Assembly: GCA_965217195.1 (NCBI GenBank)
Contig: CBDCHL010000001.1
Location: 493,441-557,440 of the forward strand
Direction: 5' to 3'
Source: UBA6623 sp965217195
Lineage (GTDB): Bacteria > Acidobacteriota > Terriglobia > Bryobacterales > UBA6623
DNA: 64,000 nucleotides
Part shown: piece by piece, positions 56,447 to 64,000 of the stretch
How the letters are laid out: each line of letters starts with the position of its first letter
Numbering within the stretch: the stretch's first letter is position 1
Position numbers and translations under genes: made by a program
The notes under the pieces: generated by a model
Databases searched by the model: none
The model's input: the letters and a program-made list of their open reading frames with translations, nothing else
What the model was told of the DNA's origin: nothing

Positions 56447-57325
56447 TTATCTCGGGCCGCCGCCGCCGCCGCCGCCGCCCTCGTCCTGGCCGAGGGATCG
56501 GGCGATCCGCGCCGCCGCCCGCCCGTTGCTGCCATGCACGGCAAACCCGGCTGCGGCTTTCGCGGCGATACTCTTGGCGCTGTAGTGCTCGGTCGCAACC
56601 TCGACGTTGACGCGCCCGCTGCGGCCTTCAACGTCCAGATATTCAAGCTGCGCGTCCGGGTACTCCACGCGGGAATCTTTGACAGCGAGACCTAGAGCCT
56701 CCGCCGCCTCCAATCGTGCGGCGTCCGCCGCTTCCTTCCCGCCTCGCGCTCTCGAGGACTCCGTAGCGCGGGCGATCTCGCGCTTGAGTTCGGCGTCAAT
56801 CCGAACGCGCTTGATCGTTGCTCCTTGTTCGAGTAGCTTCATCTGCTCGATCCTCGCGGCGCGAAATACAGCCACGTCATGTTGAAGCTCGCGGGGCTTC
56901 ACAAGCCCGCTCCATGCCTTCTGTTGGGAATCAAGCCCCTGGTCGCGGGCTACGCGCTCCGCCCGCTCGACTCCGCGCTCGGTGAGCGTCAGCACTTTGT
57001 AGCTGCCGCCTTGCGGTCCCTCGGCGGTATGCTCCCGAACCTGCCCGGAGCGCACCATCTGATCCACGGCCCGCCGCGCCGTGTAGGGGTGTCCCTCGAA
57101 GTGAGCGTCTACCACGTCGCGGTAGGCGACGTTGCGGTACATTCCCACATCGGCTATCGCTCGATCCGTGCGGTGCTGGAAGGTCTGCCGCTTCGTCCTG
57201 CGGGGATCGTATTCGCGCCGGTGGCCATCGCGCTCGCGGTCCTCGCGCTCTTTCGCGTGGTCGCGCCTGGGGCGAGCTTCGGGCCGGGTCCGGGGATCGG
57301 CGGCGAAGTCTCGCGGATCAAACAC
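56447..57325 (-). CDS. Winged-helix protein, possible replication-relaxation/relaxase-related
   Basis: A 292-aa protein. An Arg/Asp-rich N-terminus (1-45) leads to a winged helix (TDRAIADVGMYRNVAYRDVVDAHF ... RRAVDQMVRSGQV, KVLTLTERGVERAERV). RELQHDVAVFRAARIEQMKLL and ATIKRVRIDAELKREIAR follow. The last third has YPDAQLEYLDVEG and VNVEVATEHYSAKSIAAKA, a PD-x-(D/E)-like pattern as in PD-(D/E)XK-fold proteins, although the usual lysine is not at its place. The C-terminus is a poly-Gly run. It lies next to ardC at the leading end of the transfer operon. A relaxase-accessory or nuclease role is inference. Confidence 0.55.
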   Translation of the reverse strand: MFDPRDFAADPRTRPEARPRRDHAKEREDRERDGHRREYDPRRTKRQTFQHRTDRAIADVGMYRNVAYRDVVDAHFEGHPYTARRAVDQMVRSGQVREHTAEGPQGGSYKVLTLTERGVERAERVARDQGLDSQQKAWSGLVKPRELQHDVAVFRAARIEQMKLLEQGATIKRVRIDAELKREIARATESSRARGGKEAADAARLEAAEALGLAVKDSRVEYPDAQLEYLDVEGRSGRVNVEVATEHYSAKSIAAKAAAGFAVHGSNGRAAARIARSLGQDEGGGGGGGGPR

Positions 57326-57334
57326 GGTAACTCC

Positions 57335-58423
57335 TTAACGGCTCGGCCCTACGTCGTGCTGTTGCGTTTGAGCGGGTTGTTTCTCGGGCGATTGCTTTGG
57401 CGTCTGGCTGATCTGCGGCCCGCGAGCGTGAGAGTATTCCTGGGTCAACTGCGCCCGCGATTTTTCCTCGCTCGGCTTGGCAACCTCGCGGTTGATGGCC
57501 CGCTCCATGAGATGATCGGTCATCTTCTGCGCGTCTCGCGCCGCTCTATGAATCTCATGCGGGTCTTTTTCAAGCACCTTCACCCAATTCTCAACATAGG
57601 CTGCGCCGCGCTGCGGGTCATGTCCCACGCCTACGCGCTCCCCGGTCATCATGGCGCTGATCTCGGCCCGCAATTCTTCGCGGGCGTACTCCGGCGATCC
57701 GAAGCCGTTAGCTAATCCCTCTTTGAGCGTTTCGCGGTTCATGCGATCCGGGTGGCCGGTTGCATGGCCGCACTCGTGAAGCGCCGTCTGGTAGTAGCCG
57801 TTGCGGGTGGGGAATTGAGATTGCTCCGGGAGCACTATCTTGTCTTGGTCATAGAGATATGCGGCGCGATCTCCGGCGACGTGCTCGACGGTCGCGCCGT
57901 TGGCCGCAATGACTTTCTCGGCGTCTCGGTGAGCGTCCCATTCGGGCCGTACTTGGTCCTCTCGCGGCTTCAATTTCAAACCCTCGGCTTGCTCCACGTT
58001 AAACACCGTGTACTGCTTACAGATGGGCTTCTCTCGCTTCTGTTCTTCGTAGATCGTCTTGCCTTCCTTGTTCTTGAGGGTCTTGCCCTGTTCGTCCTTC
58101 GCGGCCCGCGAGTTGCGATCCGTGAAGAATAGAACCTGCGTCCCTTTCTCGCCCTTGCGAACCTGTCCGCCCGCTTCCCGAATCTGGTTGTAGGTGCCCC
58201 AACGGTTGTCGCCTCGTCCATCGCGGATGCCCCGGCTCATCAGGTAAAGGCTGTTGCCGCCGCTGTACTTCTGGCCGGTCGAGAAGTTTTCGGCGCTGAT
58301 CTGTTCTCCCGGCTTCCACGGCTTCTGCCAGGGCGCAACTCCGCGCTTGATCTGGTCAATGATTTCGTCGGAGACTTTCTGCGCGTAGTCTTCCCCGCGC
58401 CGCCAAAAGGATTTCTTCGCCAT
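57335..58423 (-). CDS. ardC: ArdC-family antirestriction protein
   Basis: A 362-aa protein. The N-terminal ssDNA-binding domain (YAQKVSDEIIDQIKRGVAPWQKPW ... YSGGNSLYLMSRG, NRWGTYNQIREAGGQVRKGEKGT, CKQYTVFNVEQAEGL) is followed by the zincin-like metallopeptidase region with YYQTALHECGHATGHPDRMNR (HExxH near residue 216) and EELRAEISAMM. ArdC proteins protect incoming single-stranded DNA from restriction during conjugation. A Gln-rich tail is poorly conserved. It lies in the leading region of the element, as is usual for antirestriction genes. Confidence 0.93.
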   Translation of the reverse strand: MAKKSFWRRGEDYAQKVSDEIIDQIKRGVAPWQKPWKPGEQISAENFSTGQKYSGGNSLYLMSRGIRDGRGDNRWGTYNQIREAGGQVRKGEKGTQVLFFTDRNSRAAKDEQGKTLKNKEGKTIYEEQKREKPICKQYTVFNVEQAEGLKLKPREDQVRPEWDAHRDAEKVIAANGATVEHVAGDRAAYLYDQDKIVLPEQSQFPTRNGYYQTALHECGHATGHPDRMNRETLKEGLANGFGSPEYAREELRAEISAMMTGERVGVGHDPQRGAAYVENWVKVLEKDPHEIHRAARDAQKMTDHLMERAINREVAKPSEEKSRAQLTQEYSHARGPQISQTPKQSPEKQPAQTQQHDVGPSR

Positions 58424-58438
58424 AGCGCGCCTCCATTC

Positions 58439-58633
58439 CTAGTCGTGACGGTCGTAACGCGCCGCGTTCATCTCCGCCACGGTGCCCACGTCCTCGTCCA
58501 TGGGCACTCCGATCTTCTCCGCCAGTTCCCGCGTCAGCTCGACCGCGAGTCCTCGATTCAGCGCCTCGTGAAATTCAGCCTCGTCGCTGGCCGTGACGTA
58601 CTTCTCGCCGTTCTCTTCCTTTTTTTGAATCAC
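58439..58633 (-). CDS. Small acidic protein upstream of ardC
   Basis: A 64-aa protein (EKYVTASDEAEFHEALNRGLA, ELTRELAEKIGVPMDEDVG). It is encoded 16 bp before the ardC start in the same direction, so it is probably the first gene of the operon. GAGGGAG lies just upstream. No family recognised. Confidence 0.5.
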   Translation of the reverse strand: MIQKKEENGEKYVTASDEAEFHEALNRGLAVELTRELAEKIGVPMDEDVGTVAEMNAARYDRHD

Positions 58634-58664
58634 GGTTTCTCCCTCTCTTGGCTGTCAGCGCCCC

Positions 58665-59111
58665 TCACGAAGTGAGAATTTCCTTGCGGGTGCGGCCGCA
58701 GATGATACAAACGGGTTCAAATTCTGGGCAGTCGGCATATCGAGCCTCCCCGCGGAAGCTTTCCGGTCCGTTTTCGGACCGGGAAAGCTCCGCTACCCCG
58801 ATACTGCCCGAATCGTAGGTCGCGGGGGAAGTATGATCCGTCACGCGCCGCAGGCCGCGGCGTTCCCGGTAGGCCCGTTGCCGGTCGCGGTGATCGAGCC
58901 GTCCCTCCCGGCTTTGCTGGTGCCGCCGGTTGGCGGCCCGCCGTTGTTGCCGCCGCGCTTTCCGCCGGCAGCGCTCGCCGCAGTATTGGTGCCCCCGGTC
59001 ACAATGACGACAGATCCAGAACACCACGCCACAGCCGGCCCCCCGGCAGAACCGCCGCCGCAGAGGCTCTTCGCCGGTCCCCATCCCCGCCCTTCCGGCG
59101 GGAGGGGACAA
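58665..59111 (-). CDS. Cysteine-rich zinc-binding protein of unknown function
   Basis: A 148-aa protein. FCRGAGCGVVFWICRHCDRGHQYCGERCRRKARR carries six or more Cys/His in zinc-knuckle spacing. A very basic helix (QQRRAANRRHQQSREGRLDHRDRQRAYRERR) and a C-terminal CIICGRTRKE complete it. Small proteins with this pattern occur, as I recall, next to transposases and mobile modules in many bacteria. An RNA- or DNA-binding role is plausible. The start could also be the ATG at 59084. It is divergent from the truncated repA. Confidence 0.55.
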   Translation of the reverse strand: MSPPAGRAGMGTGEEPLRRRFCRGAGCGVVFWICRHCDRGHQYCGERCRRKARRQQRRAANRRHQQSREGRLDHRDRQRAYRERRGLRRVTDHTSPATYDSGSIGVAELSRSENGPESFRGEARYADCPEFEPVCIICGRTRKEILTS

Positions 59112-59217
59112 ACGCGACTCGGCATGGCAATCTCGACCCCATCCGCAGATGCCCTTTTTACCCTCCGCGGCGCGGAACGCGCACCCCTTCTATCCGGGGA
59201 ACATGGGAGAAGAAGGC

Positions 59218-59388
59218 ATGGCGCGCAAACGGGACGGCCTGGTTCCCGTCGGTGAAGTCATCGCCGATCTGCCCGGCCCGGTCCAGGCGATCCGCGACGC
59301 CTCGCCCCAGGCGGTGCACCACTTCACCCAGGCCGATCAAGTCAACCAGTTAGCGAAGGCCGGCGCCGCGACGGGCCGCGCGCCGTAG
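59218..59388 (+). pseudogene. Truncated plasmid RepA-type replication initiator (N-terminus only)
   Basis: ATG 59218 follows GGGAGAAGAAGG. The product begins RDGLVPVGEVIADLPGPVQ and AIRDASPQAVHHFTQADQVN, which matches the N-terminus of plasmid-encoded RepA (PF04796-type) initiators. After QVNQL near 59360 the match ends and the frame runs into the neighbouring regulator fragment, stopping at 59388. Only about 45 of some 300 residues remain. The conjugative element probably carried its own replication function on this side. Confidence 0.6.
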
Positions 59389-60130
59389 TCCGGCGGCGGG
59401 CCCCCCACGGGTGTAACGTGCACCACCAACGGGGGCACCCCGGCCGCGCGGCCCAGCAGCATCGATCCACTGACCGGCACCGCGCTGGAGGTCGGGAGCG
59501 CCTCGGCCACCAGCCGCGCCAGACGGCCCTGGTCGTCCGGCGCGCGGGCCTGCAACACCCCCGCCGCATCCGATACCCCCGCACGCCGTCGGAGAAGGCG
59601 CCGGGCGCGGTCATTCACCGCCAGGATGCGCCCGCGCCGGTCCAGGTGAAGGACGCCGATCCGCGGGGTCTCGAGCAGGGCGGTCACGGTCGTGTCCCCC
59701 GCCTGGGCACGGACCAGCGCCTGCCGGACGCGGATGAATTGACGGACATGGGGCATGAGACGCCGGACCATGGCGATCTGCGACGACCCCCAGCCCTCCG
59801 AGGCGACCGGATCCGCGAGCGACCAGGTGATGCCGGAGCCCCCGAGCCCGTCCAGGCGCACGTTCAAGACATGCTGATGCTGGGACCGGCGAAATGCCTC
59901 GTTGTAGGTACGCGAGGTTTTGAGCTCCTCGGCCATGTACAGGTCTTTGATTAGCACCAGATGGCTGTCGGGCAGTTGTCGCACGCGCGGGATGGCTTCG
60001 TCGATGGGCTGGTAGACCTCGAGGTACTCCCGCTCCAGATCGGTGCGGCGCTGCCCGCGGTAGTAGAGCCCGACGAAGAGGACCCGGCGGTCGTCCGGCG
60101 GGCCTTCGCCGACCAGGACACTACCGGCGT
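59337..60130 (-). pseudogene. LuxR-type regulator fragment with PAS-like domain, both ends lost
   Basis: The minus-strand frame reads from about 60130 (VLVGEGPPDDRRVLFVGLYYRG, no start codon) through PIDEAIPRVRQLPDSHLVLIKDLY, NVRLDGLGGSGITWSLADPV and a PAS-like segment (TPRIGVLHLDRRGRILAVNDRARRLLRR). It then stops at the junction with repA, so the C-terminal helix-turn-helix is missing. The N-terminal domain also lacks its beginning. The pattern is that of a large family of LuxR-C-terminal regulators known to me from metagenomic proteobacteria. Non-functional as it stands. Confidence 0.6.
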
Positions 60131-63100
60131 CTATTCTCGATCCGGCATCTCCGGAACCGGCACCACCGGCAGCGTGGTGAAGATGCGGTTGCCGGGGTCC
60201 ATTTCCAGGGCCACGGCGCTGAACAGCCCCTCCCCGACCGCATCGCAGCGCACCGATCCCGCGAAGTCCGACGTATCGGCGGCGGGGAACGCCTGGTCGA
60301 TGAGCCAGGACGTCTGCCCGTTGGCCTGCAGAGGGATGCTCGCGGAGTCGCGCAGCACGCCCTCCCGCATCAAGTCGCAGCGCAGCAACCCCGGACTCGA
60401 TTCCAGGTTGTGGAGCGCGACCCCGGTCGTGATTCCTCCCTCCTGGCGGCGCACCGGGAAGAGGACGTCGCCGACGGGCGGGTTGGCTCCCACCCCGGCC
60501 ACTCCGAGGGCGGGGTGCTCAAAGCGGAGCATCCCGCCGATGGGACCCTCCGAGACCACCCGTGCCGATCCCGACACCAGCTCCCCTCGCCCATGGGTCG
60601 AGATCGTGAGTACTCCCAGCGGCTCCATCTCGGTGCGGACCGTCAGAGCGCCGTCCTCGGCGATCTCCAGATCGCCCGTGATGTCCACCACCGATTCGGC
60701 GGCAATCGGGTTGCCCTCGGTGTCGTAGAAATAAATAACGGGACGGCTCGGAGGGATGGCCGTATGAAAGGGGGTGGGGGCGGGACGGCTCGCCTCGCTG
60801 GACAGATTCACGAAGACCAGATCGGTGATCCAGGTCCCGTTGACGAAATGCGCAAAATTCAGAGTCGTCTCCTTGTTTCCGCCTCCCGTGCGGTCCAGCG
60901 GCACCACCGAAAGCGTGGTGAAGATGCGCTCCGCAGCATCCATCTCCACGGCGATGGCGGTGAACCGTCCCCTGCCGGGAGCGGCGCAGCGCACCGACCC
61001 CGTGAAGTCGGACGTATCGGCGGCGGGGAACGCCTGGTCGATGAGCCAGGACGTTTGCCCGTTGGCCTCCAGAGAGATACTCACGAAGTCGCGCAGCACA
61101 CCTTCTCGCATCAATTCGCAGCGCGCTTCCATCGCTTCCTCGCCCAGGTTGTGGATCGCAACCCCCGTCGTTGATTCCTCCCTCCTGGCGGCGCACCGGG
61201 AAGAGGGCGTCGCCGACGGGCGGGCCGGCCCCCACCACGGCCTCGCCGATGGCGGGGACGTTATAGCGCAGGCCGCCGCCGATGAGACCGTCGGAGAGGA
61301 CCTTCACCGATCCCGACACCAGCTCCCCTTGCCCGTGGGTTGAAATCGTGAGTTCGCCCAGCGGCTCCATCTCCGTAAGCACGCTCAGGCTTCCGTCCTC
61401 GGTGACCTCCAGATCGCCCGTCACGTCCACCACCGATTCCGGGTCAATGAGATCGCCCTCCTGATCGTAAAAGTAGAGGGCGGGCCGGATCGGATGGGGG
61501 GACACATTCACGAACACCATCTCGGAGGTGATGCCGGTCCCGTTGGCGAAATGCGCGAAGTCCAGGGTAAACACTTCCGGCGCTTCCGGCGTGGCCTCGG
61601 CCCGGCTGGAAGAAAAGCTCTTGCCGATCCTGTTGACCGCCCGCACCTCGAAGACGTATTCCGTGCCGTTGACGAGGCCAGTGACCGTATGGGTCGTGTC
61701 GGTGGAACCGATGGAGATCCAGGGGTTCCTCCTGTTGATCCGGTATTCGTAATCCGTGATCTCAGAGCCGCCGTCGTCCTGCGGCGCGTCCCACGTCAGC
61801 GTCACCGCCGCATCTGTGGCCTCCGCCACGAGATTCATGGGCGCGTCCGGCACCGTTTGGCGCGGGCCGCCGCCGCCGCCGCCGCCACCGCCGCCACCGC
61901 CGCCACCTCTGCCGGTTGACGGAGATGGCGTGGCTTCGAGCGTCACCACAGCACCATTGCCCAGGGCGTTGACCGCCCGCACCCGGAACATGTAGGTCTG
62001 GCCGTTGGTCAGTTCGCGCACCGTCGCGGACCTCTCCGACGGATCAACCCTCATCCAGTCGCCGAACTCCCCGCCGCTCTCCGCCCAGCGGTATTCGTAG
62101 CGGACGATCGGAGCGCCGCCGGTGTTCGTCGGGGTATTCCATCTCAGCGTCACCTGGCCGTTGCCGGCGTTCGCCGTCAGAGCGATCGATGAGATCGGCA
62201 CCGTCACCCCCGGCGGCGCCACTCGGGCCTCAATCATCTCGGCCTCGTTCGGTTTGTTGTCCACGACCGATGTCACTGTGTCCGCAGGCACCGTGATCGT
62301 GAGCGTGTAATTGTGTGCCACCCGTTCGGTCCTCGGGGTCACGGTGGTGGTGAAGATCCGGTTATCCGTGGTCTGTAATGCCGCAATGGTTGGGTTGCAG
62401 GAAATCGGGTTGTTTGCGCTATCCGTGCAGGCAGGTTCCTGCTGTGTAGTCGATGTCGGTCCGCTGGTGAAGCCCCTCACCTCCTCGGAGAAGCTGAACC
62501 TTAACGAGAACGCGCCTTCCACCGGCGGCGGCGGGGACGGCGTCATCTGAACCGTCAGCGGGGTGATGGTCCTCCCCTCGCCCGGCTCCGACCAGTTGCT
62601 TGTCCCTTCGTCGTTGGTGGCCCGCACCTGGACCTCATAGGCTGTGCCCGGTTCCAAGTCATCGAAATCGTCAGAGGAGAGCCCCGGCCCCTCGTGCTGT
62701 GCATCGGTGAAGCCGCCGCTGCCGCCTTCCCGGTACTGCACGTCGTAGTCGGTGATGGGCGGCCCTGTGTTGTCCGGTTCTCTCCAGCTCACCCTCAGAC
62801 TGTCCGCCGTCTCCCCTGAAAATGTCGGAGCATCCGGGACACCCGGCGGTTCCCGCTCGTCCGTCACTCTCACCGTGAACGTCTGCTCGGCCTCCAGTTC
62901 CCTCGCCCCCGTCCCGCTCCTCACTTCCACTGTCACCTCATACTCGTTGTCTCCGGGGGCCTCGAAGTCCGGCGCTGTCCGGAAGCTCAGCTCCCCCGTA
63001 TCGGAGGTGATCGTGAACTGCCCCTGATCGACCCCGCCCACGATCTCCCAGCCCGTCACCTCGTCCCCCGGGTCGGTGTCCCTGGCCACCAGCCGCCTCG

Positions 63101-64000
63101 CCAGCGACTGGTTCTCCCGGACATCAAACGAACTCGGACTTGTGATCTCCGGGGCCGTGTTTGGGGCACCCGTGGTGTTGGTCACCGACTGGCTGCTCAG
63201 TCCCACAGCCTCGTTGCCCACCGCATCCCGGATCGGTCGCGTCCCCGGACTGTAGTTCACTCGAATCCCCGTGTCCCCGTGCTCCACCGCCGGATCGAGC
63301 GTCAGGGTCACCACGCTTCCGCTTACCGATACTGCGGAAACGCTTCGCCCGGTACCCCCCACCTCCACCGTGAAGTCCCCCGGCGCAGGCCTCGATCCCT
63401 CATCGAGCGCTGCCCCGTAGGTCAGCGTCAGAGAGGAGCCATCCACCGCCGCGCTCAGAAACGCCGGCCGGACCCCGTCCACCTTGTGCCCCACCTGCGG
63501 CGCCACCGCTTCATGGTCCAGCACCGCGGCATTCTCTGCCTCGTCTTCGATCGTCCCGCCGTTCAAGGTGATCCGGCCCGCCTCGATGCTCACCCCGCCG
63601 GTATCCTCGTCCCCATCGGCCACCTCGTAGGCAAACACCAGCGACGCCGTCCCCGTGCCGCTGTCATAGCCGGCCGTTCGGTTCCTACTCCCTACTCTCA
63701 GCCTCAACTGCGGCGTTCCCGTCACCTCCACCGTTTCGCTGAAGGCCACCGTCACCTCGATCTCCTCCCCCGCCGCATAAGTCTGGTTAGATCCGGGGCT
63801 CGAGGTGATGGCCAGACTGCTCACCGTCGGTGAGGTCGTGTCCGGGGTGTCGTTGGTCACCGGCTCGCGGCTGAGCGCCTCCGCATCGTTTCCCGGCACA
63901 TCCTGGATCGGGTTGGCCCCCGGCGTATAGCTCACTTGGATCCCGGCCTCCCCGTGCTCGGCCCCCACATTCAGGGTCAGCTCCACCGCACTCCCGTTCA
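60131..64000 (-). CDS. Large exported cadherin/fibronectin-type repeat protein, 5' end beyond window, one frameshift
   Basis: The open frame enters from the right edge and ends at 60131. From N- to C-terminus there are Ig-like SwmB/CHU-type repeats (TLTYGAALDEGSRPAPGDFTV and similar), a cadherin-like domain (APEITSPSSFDVRENQS ... FTITSDTGELSF), three fibronectin type III domains (PDAPTFSGETADSLRVSWREP, NGQVTLRWNTPTNTGGAPI, DAAVTLTWDAPQDDGGSEI), a 14-Gly linker and two tandem repeats of 247 residues (NFAHFVNGTWITDLVFVNLS type). One extra base near 61171 breaks the first repeat; the second copy shows the expected frame. It is probably a cell-surface or secreted adhesin. Confidence 0.75.
61867..61907. 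repeat. CCG-rich trinucleotide run encoding a poly-Gly linker
   Basis: About 14 codons, almost all CCG or CCA on the plus strand (Gly on the minus strand), lie between two fibronectin type III domains of the large surface protein. Such runs are prone to length change by slippage. Confidence 0.8.

Noticed and set aside
1..64000. CRISPR arrays and rRNA genes
   Set aside because: No regularly spaced short repeats and no rRNA-like stretches were seen.
59000..64000. Right attachment site of the element (repeat of the tRNA-Val 3' end)
   Set aside because: No copy of the T-arm/acceptor sequence was found in this part of the window; the site is outside or has been lost.

Overview
The window is GC-rich bacterial DNA from a Gram-negative organism (Tat- and lipobox-type exported proteins, a complete Trb/VirB-type secretion apparatus). 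Three exported Gfo/Idh/MocA oxidoreductases, a large exported multi-haem-type cytochrome protein, a HEAT-repeat protein and a dispersed repeat of a kind I associate with Solibacter/Bryobacter genomes suggest Acidobacteriota, order Bryobacterales. That placement is inference; there is no rRNA or other marker here. Many genes carry single-base frameshifts, an in-frame stop or mobile-element insertions, so either the genome is decaying or the assembly has uncorrected indels.

Layout. 0-3.7 kb: a frameshifted lipoprotein, then a leftward methyltransferase-fliW-csrA group. An IS1595-family element with a clean 8-bp target duplication sits directly in front of the csrA start codon and appears to supply a new Shine-Dalgarno. 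3.9-13 kb: housekeeping and exported genes (O-acetylhomoserine sulfhydrylase, MFS transporter, MatB-like acyl-CoA synthetase, two membrane-anchored SGNH hydrolases, a lipoprotein M1 peptidase) and a small IS481-like MITE. 13-31 kb: a surface-glycan cluster with an epimerase, four methyltransferases, a flippase-like protein, AsnB, GT4 and GT2 glycosyltransferases and a GT39-like membrane protein. Gfo/Idh/MocA oxidoreductases flank it. One methyltransferase, the flippase and the GT39-like gene are broken. 31.4-38 kb: a cytochrome-c-type gene interrupted by a group II intron inserted antisense to it, and a divergent exported PQQ-dehydrogenase-like protein.

38-59.4 kb: an integrated conjugative element. 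It begins at an intact tRNA-Val(TAC) next to a tyrosine integrase and a small excisionase-like protein. A near-complete leftward Trb/VirB conjugation operon follows (VirB11, VirD4, VirB8, VirB6, VirB5, VirB10, VirB9, VirB4, VirB3, VirB2), then ArdC and two winged-helix proteins of unknown role. No canonical relaxase, VirB1 or VirB7 is visible. A 102-bp two-step palindrome with flanking TGGAACA motifs lies between virD4 and one winged-helix gene and is the best oriT/oriV candidate. An IS3-family element separates virB11 from virD4. A 41-nt 5' half of a second tRNA-Val, an IS630 remnant and an integrase remnant lie just left of the element.

59.2-64 kb: the element ends abruptly at about 59.36 kb, where a truncated RepA start runs into a truncated LuxR-type regulator fragment. 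The rest is the C-terminal part of a very large exported protein with cadherin-like and fibronectin type III domains and two 247-residue C-terminal repeats; it continues past the window edge.
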